This document shows positions 33,953 through 43,796 of a stretch of 60,464 bases of DNA, one piece after another (positions within the stretch are counted from its first letter, which is position 1; every line of letters starts with the position of its first letter). This DNA is from Mizugakiibacter sediminis (GTDB lineage: Bacteria > Pseudomonadota > Gammaproteobacteria > Xanthomonadales > Rhodanobacteraceae). The DNA lies in assembly GCF_000953855.2 (NCBI RefSeq), contig NZ_DF970159.1, forward strand, positions 1 to 60,464. Reading direction: 5' to 3'. Both the position numbers and the translations under genes were made by a program. The notes under the pieces were generated by a model. That model saw only the letters and a list, made by a program, of their open reading frames with translations. It was not told where the DNA came from and did not search any database.

Positions 33953-35641
33953 ATGGCGTCCCTCGCCGCTACCGCGCGCCGTCCCCTGCTGTGGCTGCTC
34001 CTGCTGCTGCTCGCCGCGGCGGCCAACCTGTATTGGTGGCGGCTGGGCCGGCCGGTGGCGCTGCCCGACGCGCCCGCCGGACGCATCGCCTGCGTGTCGT
34101 ACACGCCGTTCCATCAGCCGGGCGAGTCGGCGCTCGATCCGCGCGCGGTGGTGACGCCGCAGCGCATCGACCGCGACCTGCGCGCGCTGTCGGCGCGCTT
34201 CAGCTGCGTGCGCACCTATTCCGTCGGCGGCGGCATGGACGCGGTGCCGCGCATCGCCCAGCGCTACGGCATGCAGGTGTTGCTGGGCATCTGGCTGGCG
34301 CGCGATGCCGCGGCGAACGAGCGCGAGCTCGCCGCCGGCATCGCGCTGGCGCGGCAGTACCGCGACACGGTGCGCGCGGTGGTCGTCGGCAACGAGGTGA
34401 TGCTGCGCGGCGAACTGACCGCGCCAGCGCTGGCGGCCTACATCGGGCGCGTGCGCCGCGCCACCGCGCTGCCGGTGACCTACGCCGACGTCAGCGATTT
34501 CTGGCTGTGCGTGCCGGCGAACCCGCGTTGCCAGGGCTTCCATCGTGACCTCGCGCCGGCGGTGTCGTTCCTGACCATCCACGTCCTGCCCTACTGGGAA
34601 GACCGGCCGGTGGCGGTCGGCGACGCGGTCGCGCACGTGCGCGACGTGGTCGCGCGCCTGCGCGCCGCCTATCCGGGGCGCGAGGTGCTGATCGGCGAAA
34701 CCGGCTGGCCGAGCGCCGGCCGCCAGCGCGCCGGCGCGGTGCCGAGCCGGGTCAACGAGGCGCGCTTCGTGCGCGAATTCCTCGTCTGGGCGGCGCAGGC
34801 GCACGTGCCGTACAACCTGATCGAGGCGTTCGACCAGCCATGGAAGCGCGCGCTGGAAGGCACGGCCGGCGGCTACTGGGGCCTGTTCGATGCGCGGTAC
34901 CGGCCGAAGTTTCCGCTGCGGGGGCCGGTGGTCGAGGAGCCGCGCTGGCGGCAGGGGCCGGCGCTCGGCGCGGCGCTGGCGCTGCTGTTCGCGCTGCCGG
35001 CGCTGGCGCGACGCGGCTGGCGCGAACGCGCCGGCGTGGCCGCGCTGCTGCTGGCCGGCGACGCCACCGGCGCCGCGCTGGCGGCGCAACTGCGCTACAT
35101 GGGCATGGCCGAACGCGATGCGTTCGAATGGGGCGTCGCCGCGGCGTGCACGCTGGCGGCGCTGGCGACCTGCGCGCTGATCGCGGCCGCGCTGGCGCGC
35201 TGGCTCGGCGATGGCGCCCCTGCGCTGGCGCTCGACTGCGGCGCGACGGCGCTGCAACGCAAACGCGGCGGCGGCCCGGGACGCGGGCTGGGGCTGGCGC
35301 GCTTCGGCTGGCTGTTCGGCGCCGCGCTGGTCGCCTTGCTGCTGGCCTTCGATGCGCGCTACCGCGATTTCCTGCTGCCGCTGTATGCGCCGCCGGTGGC
35401 CGGCTTCGCCCTGCTGGCGCTGACCGGCATCGGCGCCCGCCGGCCACTGGCGCTGGAGGAGCGCCTGCTGGCCGGCTGGGTCGGCGCCTCCGCCGCGGTG
35501 ACGCTCGCGGAGGAAGGCTGGGCCAACGCGCATGCGTGGGCATGGGCGGCGCTGTGCCTGGTCCTTGCCGCTGCGGTGCTGCTGCCCGACCGCATCGCGC
35601 GGCGTCGCGCGGGCGCAGGCGGACCTCAACCCGCGGCGTGA
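33953..35641 (+). CDS. membrane-bound GH17-type beta-glucan glycosidase/transglycosylase
   Basis: A 562-residue protein. After one N-terminal membrane span (residues 11-29) comes a periplasmic GH17 domain with both catalytic glutamates visible: Glu148 in VVVGNEVMLRGEL (acid/base) and Glu249 in LIGETGWPSAG (nucleophile). The C-terminal third (about 325-550) is hydrophobic with six or more spans. Such proteins are often labelled beta-(1-6)-glucan synthase and resemble the GH17 part of NdvC-type enzymes; they probably remodel a periplasmic or envelope beta-glucan. No NdvB-like glycosyltransferase is nearby, so the acceptor is unclear. Its end overlaps the opposite-strand membrane gene by 16 bases. 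Confidence 0.85.
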   Translation: MASLAATARRPLLWLLLLLLAAAANLYWWRLGRPVALPDAPAGRIACVSYTPFHQPGESALDPRAVVTPQRIDRDLRALSARFSCVRTYSVGGGMDAVPRIAQRYGMQVLLGIWLARDAAANERELAAGIALARQYRDTVRAVVVGNEVMLRGELTAPALAAYIGRVRRATALPVTYADVSDFWLCVPANPRCQGFHRDLAPAVSFLTIHVLPYWEDRPVAVGDAVAHVRDVVARLRAAYPGREVLIGETGWPSAGRQRAGAVPSRVNEARFVREFLVWAAQAHVPYNLIEAFDQPWKRALEGTAGGYWGLFDARYRPKFPLRGPVVEEPRWRQGPALGAALALLFALPALARRGWRERAGVAALLLAGDATGAALAAQLRYMGMAERDAFEWGVAAACTLAALATCALIAAALARWLGDGAPALALDCGATALQRKRGGGPGRGLGLARFGWLFGAALVALLLAFDARYRDFLLPLYAPPVAGFALLALTGIGARRPLALEERLLAGWVGASAAVTLAEEGWANAHAWAWAALCLVLAAAVLLPDRIARRRAGAGGPQPAA

Positions 35642-36063
35642 TTTGCGGGTGTCGAGGCGGGGCGTGCCTGCGACCGCGCCAGCGCCAGCACGCCGACTAG
35701 CAACGCCAGCGCGCCGCTCTGGAAGCAGTACAGCACCAGCGCCACCGCCCCGAGCGCGGCGGCCAGCGTCGCCGTGAGCGGATGCCGGCGCAGCAGCGCG
35801 AGCGCCCCCGCCAGCAACGCGGCCGCGCCGATCCAGCCCAGCGCGCTGACGCCGGGCGCGTCGCTCCACCAGGTATCGGGTCCGCGGGTGAAGGCGAGGA
35901 CCGCCGCTTCGCGCAGGCCGCACCACCGGGCCGCGGCATCGGCGTTGCAACGGTGTGCGACCGCCACCGGCTCGATCAGCGCGTAGCGCACCAGCATCGC
36001 CAGCGCCGCCGAAGCGGCGACCAGCAACCAGGGCAGAAGTCGGCGCAGGAGGCGGACGGGCAT
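35626..36063 (-). CDS. hypothetical membrane protein with four spans
   Basis: A 145-residue protein with about four hydrophobic segments: LLPWLLVAASAALAMLVRYAL, VSALGWIGAAALLAGALALL, LTATLAAALGAVALVLYCF and SGALALLVGVLALA. Two Cys lie in the first periplasmic loop (RCNADAAARWCGLREA) and could form a disulfide. I do not recognise the family. It overlaps the tail of the GH17 gene by 16 bases, tail to tail. The start is placed at the Met before the basic VRLLRRLLP; an upstream extension of 30 codons looks non-coding. Confidence 0.65.
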   Translation of the reverse strand: MPVRLLRRLLPWLLVAASAALAMLVRYALIEPVAVAHRCNADAAARWCGLREAAVLAFTRGPDTWWSDAPGVSALGWIGAAALLAGALALLRRHPLTATLAAALGAVALVLYCFQSGALALLVGVLALARSQARPASTPANHAAG

Positions 36064-36268
36064 GGCGGCGCGGCGGCGGGAGCCGCGCAGTATGGCATGC
36101 GGCGCCGCGGCTGCGCAGCGGTGCGCCGTGCCGCCGGCGGGGTGCCGGTCCACGGCGGTTTTCGTACCACCGCGGTCTATGGCAGATCCATTAAGAAGTC
36201 GTTACATTCCGGTGGCGCCCGCGCAGGGGTCGGGCGCCCATCGACCAACTCTCCCCGGGGGATTTTCC

Positions 36269-39148
36269 ATGAACATCAAGCTACGCCGCAGTCCGCTGAC
36301 GCTCGCCATGCATGCCGCCGGCCTGCTGGCGCTTCCGTTGTTCGCCACGCCGGTCTTCGCGCAGGATCAGCAGCAGGCCACCAAGCTCGAGGTGATCGAG
36401 GTCACCGGCTCGCGCATCAAGGGGTCCGACATCGCGACCCAGGTGCCGGTGCTGACCATCAATTCCGACGACATCGAAAAGGCCGGCCTGACCAGCATCG
36501 GCGACGTGCTGCAGCAGCTCAGCTCGTCCGGCTCGGCGCTGAACACCAAATTCAACTCCGCCGGCAACTTCGGCTTCCCGCCCGACGGCAGCGGCGTCGG
36601 CTCCGGTTCGGCGACGCTGGATCTGCGTCACCTCGGTTCCAAGCGCGTGCTGATCCTGGTGGACGGCCTGCGCTGGGTGAACGAGACCTCGGGTTCGGGC
36701 GTATCCGCCTCGGTCGACCTGAACACCATTCCCGCCAGCATCATCGACCGCATCGAGATCCTGCAGGACGGCGCCTCCTCGCTGTACGGCTCGGACGCGA
36801 TCGCGGGCGTGGTCAACATCATCACCAAACGCTCGCAGAACGGCGCCGCGGTCAATCTCTATGCCGGCGACTACAGCCTGAAGGGCGGCAAGAACACCTC
36901 CGGCAACGCCTCGTTCGGCGCCAAGGGCGACCGCTACGAGTTCTTCGTCGACTTCAGCCACGTCAAGCAGAACGCGATCAGCTCCTCCGCCAAGGCGCAG
37001 GCCGGCGCGGAGTGCGTGCCGGGCACGGGTCTCGCCAACTGCAGTTCGGCCACGCCCACCGGTCGTTTCATCTTCTTCGACCCCGCCGTCGGCGACGTCG
37101 TCAGCGTGACGCCGAATGGCGCGTTCCCGAACGGTCCCAGCTACCCGAGCGACTTCCACCACTTCACCACGGCCGACCGCTTCAACTTCGCGCCGTACAA
37201 CCTGCTGATGACGCCGAGCGAGCGCAACGCGGTGTTCGCCCAGGCGCGCTACCACATCAGCGACAACGTGACCTGGTACGTGAAGGGCCTGTACAACACG
37301 CGCAAGTCGCTGAACCAGGCCGCGCCCGAGCCGATCTTCCTCGGTCCCGGCGCCGGCACCGGCGGCCTCGCCGACTCGGTCGGCGTGGACGTCACCAACC
37401 CGTACAACCCGTTCGGCTTCACGCTGGATCCGGACCCGGCCACCGGCAACCTGATCCTGATCGGCCGCCGTCCGCTCGAGGGCGGCCCGCGCCAGTACCG
37501 CCAGGACGTCGACACCTACTACTTCGCCACCGGCCTCGACGGCTCGTTCGGCCTGGCCGACCGCGACTACTACTGGGACGTCAACTTCTTCGACAGCAAG
37601 AACTCGGCGACGCAGACCGTCAACGGCACCTACAACATCGCGCACATCCAGCGCGCGCTGGGCCCGCTGGCCGACTGCACCGGCAGCTGCGTGCCGCTGA
37701 ACATCTTCGGCGGTCCGGGCACGATCACGCCGGCGATGCTGCAGTACATCCAGTACATCGAGCACGACACCAGCGAGAACAAGCTGAAGGGCTGGACCGC
37801 CAACCTCTCCGGCGAGCTGTTCGAACTGCCGGCCGGCGCGTTCTCGTTCGCCACCGGCTACGAGCACCGCAAGTACGACGGCTCCTACACGCCGGACGCG
37901 GTGGTGGTCGCCGGCGAGTCGAACGGCGTGCCCTCGCTGCCGACCGCGGGCAGCTACTCGATCAACGAGTACTACCTCGAGCTGAACGCGCCGCTGCTGA
38001 AGGACATGCCGGGCTTCAAGGCGCTGGACCTGTCCGCGGCCACGCGCTATTCCGACTATTCCACCTTCGGCGGCACCACCAACAACAAGTTCGGCGTGCG
38101 CTGGCAGGTGTACGACGACCTGACCCTGCGCAGCACCTGGGCCGAAGGTTTCCGTGCGCCGACCATCGGCGAGCTGTTCGGCTCGCCGGCGCGCTTCGAC
38201 GCCACCCTGCAGGACCCGTGCTCGGCGCCGATCGCCGATCCGGCCACCGCGGCCAACTGCGCCGCGCTGGGCGTGCCGGCCAGCTACTCGCAGCCGAATC
38301 CGCAGATCTCGGTGCGCACCGGCGGCAACCGCAACCTGCAACCGGAGACCTCGAAGAGCTTCACCGCGGGCGCGGTGTACAGCCCGGGCTGGGCGGCCGA
38401 TTCCGGCTGGTCGCAGCGGCTCGACATCACCCTGGGCTACTACCGCATCAACCTGAAGAACGCCATCCAGGCGCCCGACGCGCAGACCCAGTTGAACCGC
38501 TGCGTCGCCAGCGGCGATCCCAACTCGGCGTTCTGCCAGGGCATCCACCGCAACGCCACCGGCAACATCGACGGCTTCAACAACACCCTGCAGAACCTCG
38601 GCCGCATCGACACCAGCGGCTGGGACTTCGGCGCGGTGTGGAAGAGCCCGCAGTGGAGCTTCGGCCAGTTGACCGCCAACTGGCAGAGCACCTACGTCGA
38701 GAAGTACGAGGCGAAGAACGAGGCCGGCGATCTCGAGCCGCGCACGGTCGGCATCGAGGTGACCGACAGCGCCATTCCGCGCCTGACCTCGGTGCTCGGC
38801 CTCGGCTGGGCGCAGGGGCCGTGGACGGTGGACTACAAGCTGCGCTACATCAGCCCGCTCAAGGAGGACTGCGCGGGCGCGGCCGGCTTCCCGATCTGCA
38901 CCTCCCCGAACGAGGTGGCGCCGAACCGTCCGGACGGCACGCACCGCCTGGGCGCGGTCACCTACCACGACATCCGCGCCAGCTGGAAGGTGCCGGTCAA
39001 CTTCGACCTGACCGTCGCCGCGGGCATCAACAATCTGTGGGGCAAGAACCCGCCGATCTGCGTGTCCTGCTCGCTGAACGGCTACGACGCGTCGACCTAC
39101 GACCTGTACGGCCGCTTCAGCTACGTCGAGGCCAGCCTGAAGTTCTGA
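36269..39148 (+). CDS. TonB-dependent outer membrane receptor
   Basis: A 959-residue receptor. A signal peptide ends near PVFAQ (residue 31). The plug domain follows: [50 protein letters not shown], and [20 protein letters not shown] with [10 protein letters not shown]. The barrel has the expected [25 protein letters not shown] and C-terminal [12 protein letters not shown] ending in Phe. Receptors of this VTGSRIK type are abundant in xanthomonads and take up peptides, glycans or other large nutrients; no substrate gene is adjacent. The start has GGGGGA upstream; the leader also carries an 8-bp hairpin (36214-36238). Confidence 0.95.
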   Translation: MNIKLRRSPLTLAMHAAGLLALPLFATPVFAQDQQQATKLEVIEVTGSRIKGSDIATQVPVLTINSDDIEKAGLTSIGDVLQQLSSSGSALNTKFNSAGNFGFPPDGSGVGSGSATLDLRHLGSKRVLILVDGLRWVNETSGSGVSASVDLNTIPASIIDRIEILQDGASSLYGSDAIAGVVNIITKRSQNGAAVNLYAGDYSLKGGKNTSGNASFGAKGDRYEFFVDFSHVKQNAISSSAKAQAGAECVPGTGLANCSSATPTGRFIFFDPAVGDVVSVTPNGAFPNGPSYPSDFHHFTTADRFNFAPYNLLMTPSERNAVFAQARYHISDNVTWYVKGLYNTRKSLNQAAPEPIFLGPGAGTGGLADSVGVDVTNPYNPFGFTLDPDPATGNLILIGRRPLEGGPRQYRQDVDTYYFATGLDGSFGLADRDYYWDVNFFDSKNSATQTVNGTYNIAHIQRALGPLADCTGSCVPLNIFGGPGTITPAMLQYIQYIEHDTSENKLKGWTANLSGELFELPAGAFSFATGYEHRKYDGSYTPDAVVVAGESNGVPSLPTAGSYSINEYYLELNAPLLKDMPGFKALDLSAATRYSDYSTFGGTTNNKFGVRWQVYDDLTLRSTWAEGFRAPTIGELFGSPARFDATLQDPCSAPIADPATAANCAALGVPASYSQPNPQISVRTGGNRNLQPETSKSFTAGAVYSPGWAADSGWSQRLDITLGYYRINLKNAIQAPDAQTQLNRCVASGDPNSAFCQGIHRNATGNIDGFNNTLQNLGRIDTSGWDFGAVWKSPQWSFGQLTANWQSTYVEKYEAKNEAGDLEPRTVGIEVTDSAIPRLTSVLGLGWAQGPWTVDYKLRYISPLKEDCAGAAGFPICTSPNEVAPNRPDGTHRLGAVTYHDIRASWKVPVNFDLTVAAGINNLWGKNPPICVSCSLNGYDASTYDLYGRFSYVEASLKF

Positions 39149-39176
39149 GGCCGGCGCCGACGATGGCGTGAAACGC

Positions 39177-39207
39177 GAGGGCCGCCCGCGGGCGGCCCTC
39201 TTTTTTT
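39177..39207 (+). terminator. strong intrinsic terminator after the TonB-dependent receptor
   Basis: A perfect 24-base palindrome (39177-39200, half-site GAGGGCCGCCCG) is followed immediately by seven T (39201-39207). It ends the receptor transcript 29 bases after the stop codon. Confidence 0.92.
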
Positions 39208-39225
39208 GCCGTTGCCGGCGCCGGC

Positions 39226-39825
39226 TCAGCGGTGCTGGCGGTCGTGCTTCTGCCGGTAGATGCGGCGGCTGTCGCGGTTGTCGGTGCGCTGGATGCGCGC
39301 CTGCTCGCGGGCGCCGACGCGGCCGTCGGCGCCGGCGCGCGCCTCGAGGTGGTCGACGTGCGCTTCGCGGCCCTCGAGGTGCGCCGCCTCGCGGTTGGTC
39401 AGGGAGCCGCTGGCGACGCCGTTGCGGATGCGCTGCTGCTGGTCGATGTTGCGCTGCACGTCGGCCTGCATGCGTTGCGAGGAACGCGAGTCGGGATTGC
39501 CGGTCTGCGCGTCGTGCTTCTGGCTGTAGATCGCCGCGCTTTCGCGGTTCTGCGCGTGCCGGATCTGCGCCTGGTCCTGGGCGCTGAGCGTGCCGTCGCG
39601 CAGGTCGCGCTGCTCGATGCGGTCGATGTGCGCCTCGCCCTGCTCGAGCTTGGCGGCTTCGCGGGTGGTGAGCTGGCCGGACTGCAGGCCCTGCTCGATG
39701 CGTTGCTGCTGATCGACGTTGCGCTGCGTCACGTTGTCGACGCTCTGGGCCTGCGCGGCGAACAGGACGCCGAAGCCGGCGGCGGCGAGGCCGAATCGGC
39801 CGGCGATGCGGGTGATGCGCTTCAT
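39226..39825 (-). CDS. secreted protein with two internal 70-residue repeats
   Basis: A 199-residue protein with a signal peptide (MKRITRIAGRFGLAAAGFGV, cleavage near AQAQS). The mature part holds two copies of one helical unit, residues 36-105 and 126-195, with an exact period of 90: both run N-(V/I)-DQQQRI, SG-LT-REAA-LE, EAH-D--E, and end Y-QKHD. The units are rich in Gln, Arg, Glu and Ala and probably helical. This resembles uncharacterised periplasmic proteins of many proteobacteria. A GGGAGG lies eight bases before the chosen ATG. Its role is unknown; it stands alone after a terminator. Confidence 0.82.
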   Translation of the reverse strand: MKRITRIAGRFGLAAAGFGVLFAAQAQSVDNVTQRNVDQQQRIEQGLQSGQLTTREAAKLEQGEAHIDRIEQRDLRDGTLSAQDQAQIRHAQNRESAAIYSQKHDAQTGNPDSRSSQRMQADVQRNIDQQQRIRNGVASGSLTNREAAHLEGREAHVDHLEARAGADGRVGAREQARIQRTDNRDSRRIYRQKHDRQHR

Positions 39826-39923
39826 GACTTGCCTCCCTGGTAGACGAGCCCGCGGCATGCGGGGTTCGCCTGCCCGGGAACGCCGCGGGAGAGAAGGCGT
39901 TGACCGTGCGGCCCGCGCGGCGT

Positions 39924-40709
39924 TCAGCCGGGCGACAGCGAGGCCGGCACGCGCACCTCGGCGGCCAGCGGCAGGTGGTCGGAGAAGGCGTCGGGCAGGG
40001 TCCACAGCCGCTCGACGCGCAGCGGCTTCGACACCAGGATGTGGTCGATCGCGCGCCGCGGCCGCCAGCTCGGGAAGGTGGGCGGGATCTCCTGTGGCGG
40101 CTCCAGACTGGTGCGGCGGAACAACTGGCGCATCTCGGCGCTGTCCGGGTCGCAGTTGAGGTCGCCCATCAGCAGCGCATGCGGACAGCCGTCCAGCAGT
40201 TCGGCGATGAAGCCGAGCTGGCGCGCGCGCGTCTGCGGTCCCAGCGAGAGGTGGGCGATCACCACCGTCAGCGCCTCGCGGCCCTGGCCGAAGCGCGCCA
40301 GCAGGGCGCCGCGACCGGGGATGCGGCCGGGCAGGGGGTGGTCGTAGACCTCGGTCGGCTGCAGCCGGCTGATCAGGCCGTTGGCGGAATGCGCGATGCG
40401 CGCCATCGGCCGGTTCGGCTGGTGGCTCCAGTACGGCATGCCGGCGGTCTCGGCCAGGTAGCGCGTCTGGTTGAGGAAGCCGGAGCGCAGGCTGCCGGCG
40501 TCGGCCTCCTGCAGGCCGACCACGTCGAAGCCGGCGATCACGTTGGCCAGGCGGTTCAGGTTGGCCTGCTTGTCGCGGCCCGGCAGCACCTGCGTCCAGC
40601 TGCGCGTGACGTAGTGGCTGTAGCGGCGCACGCTGGCTCCGGCCAGGATGTTGCAGCTGAGCACGCGCAGCGACGTCGCCGCGCGGCGGCCGGTACGGGC
40701 GGAATTCAT
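39924..40709 (-). CDS. endonuclease/exonuclease/phosphatase (EEP) family protein
   Basis: A 261-residue protein of the DNase I-like fold: LRVLSCNILAGA (metal-binding Asn), FDVVGLQEADAGS (Glu), VVIAHLSLGPQTRARQ (His), ALLMGDLNCDPDS (GDLN, Asp and Asn), RRAIDHILVSKPL (Asp-His) and DAFSDHLPLAAEV (SDH) are all in order. No signal peptide is seen. The substrate, nucleic acid or phospholipid/inositol phosphate, cannot be told. It is on the same strand as the DsbA pair and 46 bases downstream of it. Confidence 0.9.
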   Translation of the reverse strand: MNSARTGRRAATSLRVLSCNILAGASVRRYSHYVTRSWTQVLPGRDKQANLNRLANVIAGFDVVGLQEADAGSLRSGFLNQTRYLAETAGMPYWSHQPNRPMARIAHSANGLISRLQPTEVYDHPLPGRIPGRGALLARFGQGREALTVVIAHLSLGPQTRARQLGFIAELLDGCPHALLMGDLNCDPDSAEMRQLFRRTSLEPPQEIPPTFPSWRPRRAIDHILVSKPLRVERLWTLPDAFSDHLPLAAEVRVPASLSPG

Positions 40710-40755
40710 GCGCTCAGGGTAGAGGCGGTCAGGCCCGCGGACAAGGCCGGGAAGC

Positions 40756-41439
40756 TCAGTTGCCGCGTTTTTTGCTGTCCAGTTCGCGCTGCACCAACCA
40801 CTGCGTCAGCTCGACCAGCTTGTCGAAGCTGCCGCCGGCGCTGCCGGCGTCGGCGCGGTATTTGCCGTCGACCACGATGCTCGGCGTGCCGTCGATGCCC
40901 CAGGCCTGCTCGCGCTTGACGTCGGCGATCAGCCGCGCGTCGGTCTGCGCGGACTGCGCGATCTCGAGGAAGCGCTGCGGCGCGACCATGTAGCGGCCGG
41001 CGTAGAAGCTGGCGAAGTTGTCCAGCGTGGCGCCCTGCGGCGGAATGCTCTGCGCCTGCCAGATGGCCTGGAACACGGCGTCGTGGCTGGCCTGCGCGAG
41101 GCCGAGCGCGTCCGCGGCGTAGAACGCCCGCGCATACGGCTCCCACATCGGCGAGAACGTCGCCGGGATCATGCGGAACTCGACGCCCTTCGGCAGGCCG
41201 GCGACCAGGCGGTCGACGTACGGCGCGAAATGTGCGCAGTGCGGACAGGCGTAGGAGAACACCTCCACCACCTCGACCTTGCCGTCGCGGCCGAGCGGCT
41301 GCGCCGGATCGATGCGGAAGTAGTGCGTGCCTTCCACCCACGGCGCCGCCGCGGCGGCGGGCGCGGTGGCGTCGCTGCCCGCGCTGCAGGCGGTGGTCAG
41401 CAGCAGGCTGGCGAGCAGCAGGGGGAGACGCTTCATCAT
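40756..41439 (-). CDS. dsbA: DsbA-type thiol:disulfide interchange lipoprotein
   Basis: A 227-residue protein with a lipobox (LLTTAC, lipidated Cys18), so it is membrane-tethered in the periplasm. The active site is FSYACPHCAHFAPY (Cys65-Pro-His-Cys68), the strongly oxidising DsbA type. The cis-Pro loop reads GIDGTPSIVVDGKYR. It introduces disulfides into exported proteins. A second DsbA-like gene with CPAC lies immediately upstream on the same strand, and cytochrome c4 beyond it. Confidence 0.93.
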   Translation of the reverse strand: MMKRLPLLLASLLLTTACSAGSDATAPAAAAAPWVEGTHYFRIDPAQPLGRDGKVEVVEVFSYACPHCAHFAPYVDRLVAGLPKGVEFRMIPATFSPMWEPYARAFYAADALGLAQASHDAVFQAIWQAQSIPPQGATLDNFASFYAGRYMVAPQRFLEIAQSAQTDARLIADVKREQAWGIDGTPSIVVDGKYRADAGSAGGSFDKLVELTQWLVQRELDSKKRGN

Positions 41440-41458
41440 GGACGGCCTCCGCCGCAGC

Positions 41459-42130
41459 TCAGGGCTGCGCGCCGCTCTCGCGCGTCACCAGCCAGCGCAC
41501 CAGGTCGATCACCTGGTTGTAGCCGCCGGCGCTGTTGACGTCCAGCCGCCACTTGCCGTTGACGACGATCGTCGGCGTGCCCTCGACGCCGTAGGCCTTG
41601 ATCAGCGCGTCGGCGCGCTTGACCTTGGCGTTGACCGCGAACGAATTGGCGGTGGCGACGAAGTCTTCCGGCTTGACGCCGTACTTGGCGTAGAACTTGG
41701 CGATCTCGTCCAGGCCCGGCTTCAGCGGGCGGTTGGTCGCCGGGTCGAAGGTGGCCAGGCTGCGGTCCTTCCACACGGCGTCGTACATCGCGTCGTGGGT
41801 CTTGTCGACGACGCCGAGCGCCTGCGCGGCGTAGAAGGCGCGCTGGAACACCGGCCAGTCCTCGTCCGGGCGGAAGCCGGCCGGCACGTAGACCATCTGC
41901 GCGTTGGCCGGCAGGCTGGCGGCCAGCTTGTCGACGACCGACTTGAAGCGGTAGCAGGCCGGGCAGGCGTAGGAGAACACCTCCACCACCTCGACCTTGC
42001 CCGGCGTGCTGGTCGGCTGCGCCGGTTCGATGCGGAAGTAGTTCTTGCCCTCGGTCCAGTTCGGCGTCTGCGCGGCCGCGGCGGTGGCGCAGGCGAGCAG
42101 GGCGATCAGCAGCAGTACACGCTTCAGCAT
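41459..42130 (-). CDS. dsbA: DsbA-type thiol:disulfide interchange protein (second copy)
   Basis: A 223-residue periplasmic protein with an ordinary signal peptide ([16 protein letters not shown]). Active site [14 protein letters not shown] (Cys56-Pro-Ala-Cys59), cis-Pro loop [15 protein letters not shown]. It shares the FRIEPAQP and [12 protein letters not shown] framework with the downstream lipoprotein copy, so the pair arose by duplication. The CPAC dipeptide differs from CPHC and would alter the redox potential. The two genes are 19 bases apart and co-transcribed. Confidence 0.93.
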   Translation of the reverse strand: MLKRVLLLIALLACATAAAAQTPNWTEGKNYFRIEPAQPTSTPGKVEVVEVFSYACPACYRFKSVVDKLAASLPANAQMVYVPAGFRPDEDWPVFQRAFYAAQALGVVDKTHDAMYDAVWKDRSLATFDPATNRPLKPGLDEIAKFYAKYGVKPEDFVATANSFAVNAKVKRADALIKAYGVEGTPTIVVNGKWRLDVNSAGGYNQVIDLVRWLVTRESGAQP

Positions 42131-42203
42131 CGCGAATCTCCGTACGACGGACGGCGGCGACTCTGCCGCGCGGCGGCTGAACCACAGCCGCCCGCGGCGC
42201 GGA

Positions 42204-42929
42204 TCATCGGGCGGCGGCGGTCGCGGGCGCCGCGCCCTCGGCCGCGTGCAGACCCTCGACGTAGGTGGACACGGCGGCGATGTCGGCGTCGGTCAGGCGC
42301 TTGGCGATCGTCGGCATGATCTGCGCGTGATCGTCGCTGCCCCAGGCGGTGCCGTCGTGCCAGGCCTTCAGCGTGCGCTGCACGTAGTCGGCCCACTGAC
42401 CGGCCAGCTGCGGATAGGCGGCGCCCGGGTTGCCGCGGCCGTCGGGGCCGTGGCAGGCCATGCACGCCGGGATGCCGCGCGCGGCGTCGCCCTGGCGGTA
42501 CAGCTTCTCGCCGGCCTTGACCAGCTTGTCGTCGGCCACGCCCGGCAGCGGACTCTTGCTGGCGAAGTAGGCGCCGAGGTCGTGCATGTCCTGCTCGGAC
42601 AGCGGGCTCGCCATGCCGAGCATGATCGGGTTCTGGCGCGCGCTGCTCTTGAAGTTGTTGAGCTGGCGGACGATGTATTGCTCGTTCTGGCCGGCCAGCT
42701 TCGGGTACTGCGCGTCGGCGGAGTTGCCGTCCAGGCCGTGGCAGGCGCCGCAGACGGCGGCCTTGCCCTGGCCGGCGGCGGCGTCGCCCGGCTTCACCGG
42801 CGCGGCGGCGGTTTCGGCTGCGGCGGGCGCCGCGGCGGTGGCGGCCGGCGCGGGCGCCGTGCCCTGGGCGGCAGCGGCCGCGCCGAAGGCCAGCGTGGCG
42901 GCGAAGGCAACGGTACGCCGAAAACTCAT
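42204..42929 (-). CDS. cytochrome c4-type diheme protein
   Basis: A 241-residue protein with a signal peptide, an Ala/Pro-rich linker (about residues 22-48) and two class I cytochrome c domains. Heme sites are Cys60-GA-Cys63-His64 ([14 protein letters not shown]) and Cys156-MA-Cys159-His160 ([14 protein letters not shown]), with Met ligands likely in [12 protein letters not shown] and [11 protein letters not shown]. Cytochrome c4 carries electrons to terminal oxidases and so could feed the oxidase encoded at 9.6-13.8 kb. GGGAGAGA precedes the start. It is divergent from engB. Confidence 0.93.
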   Translation of the reverse strand: MSFRRTVAFAATLAFGAAAAAQGTAPAPAATAAAPAAAETAAAPVKPGDAAAGQGKAAVCGACHGLDGNSADAQYPKLAGQNEQYIVRQLNNFKSSARQNPIMLGMASPLSEQDMHDLGAYFASKSPLPGVADDKLVKAGEKLYRQGDAARGIPACMACHGPDGRGNPGAAYPQLAGQWADYVQRTLKAWHDGTAWGSDDHAQIMPTIAKRLTDADIAAVSTYVEGLHAAEGAAPATAAAR

Positions 42930-43070
42930 ACACTTCTCTCCCGAAAACGCGCTCGTATCCTGAGGATTCCCGCAGGCGCGGGCAGAAACCGTGGAATTAT
43001 CCTCGTCGCTCCCGAGACGGTCAAACCGCCCGAGCGGCCGTGGCCCGCGTCCATCCAGCAGAGCGTCCCC

Positions 43071-43679
43071 ATGCCATCGAACCCCCTGCAGGGCGCGCGC
43101 TTCGCGCTCGCCGCGCACAGCCCCGAGCAGCTGCCGCCGGATGCCGGCGCCGAGGTCGCCTTCGCCGGACGTTCCAATGCGGGCAAGTCGAGCGCATTGA
43201 ACGCACTGACTGGACAGCGCGCGCTGGCGCGCACCTCGAAGACGCCCGGCCGCACGCAGCAGATGGTGGTGTTCGAGCTCGGCCCGGAGCGCCGGCTGGT
43301 CGACCTGCCGGGCTACGGCTACGCCAAGGTGCCGCAGGCGCTGCGCGAGCACTGGCGGCAGGCGATCGATGCCTACCTGCGGCAGCGCCGCGCGCTGCGC
43401 GGGCTGGTGCTGATCGTCGACATCCGCCATCCGCTGAAGGACTTCGACCGGCAGATGCTGGCGTTCTGCGCCGACGTCGGCCTGGCCTGCCACTGCCTGC
43501 TGACCAAGGCCGACAAGCTGTCGCGCGCGCAGGCGCAGGCCGCGCTGCGCGCGCTGGAACGGGCGATCGCCGACGAAGGCTGGCCCGCCAGCGCGCAGGT
43601 GTTCTCGGCCCACGACGCCACCGGCGTGGAGGCGGCGCGCGCGGCGGTGATGCGCCTGCTGGAGACGCCGCGGCGGTGA
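43071..43679 (+). CDS. engB: ribosome biogenesis GTP-binding protein EngB/YsxC
   Basis: A 202-residue GTPase that assists 50S assembly. G1 is [20 protein letters not shown], the G2/switch region [16 protein letters not shown]3 [16 protein letters not shown], and G4 [14 protein letters not shown]. Length and order are normal. The ATG at 43071 starts just before the family sequence; an open extension upstream is not part of the gene. It is divergent from cytochrome c4. Confidence 0.95.
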   Translation: MPSNPLQGARFALAAHSPEQLPPDAGAEVAFAGRSNAGKSSALNALTGQRALARTSKTPGRTQQMVVFELGPERRLVDLPGYGYAKVPQALREHWRQAIDAYLRQRRALRGLVLIVDIRHPLKDFDRQMLAFCADVGLACHCLLTKADKLSRAQAQAALRALERAIADEGWPASAQVFSAHDATGVEAARAAVMRLLETPRR

Positions 43680-43796
43680 CATGCCGGCGGTCGCGTCACC
43701 GCGCGGGGGCGAAAGACCTGCGAGCCGGGCGTGGTCCCCTTTCAAACGGCCGCGCCGCCCCCATCTCGGCGCCGCCCTCCTCGAAGGATCGTCCTC

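Noticed and set aside
36062-36268. Upstream extension of the TonB-dependent receptor
   Set aside because: The signal peptide begins at 36269 with a ribosome site; upstream codons look like leader sequence.
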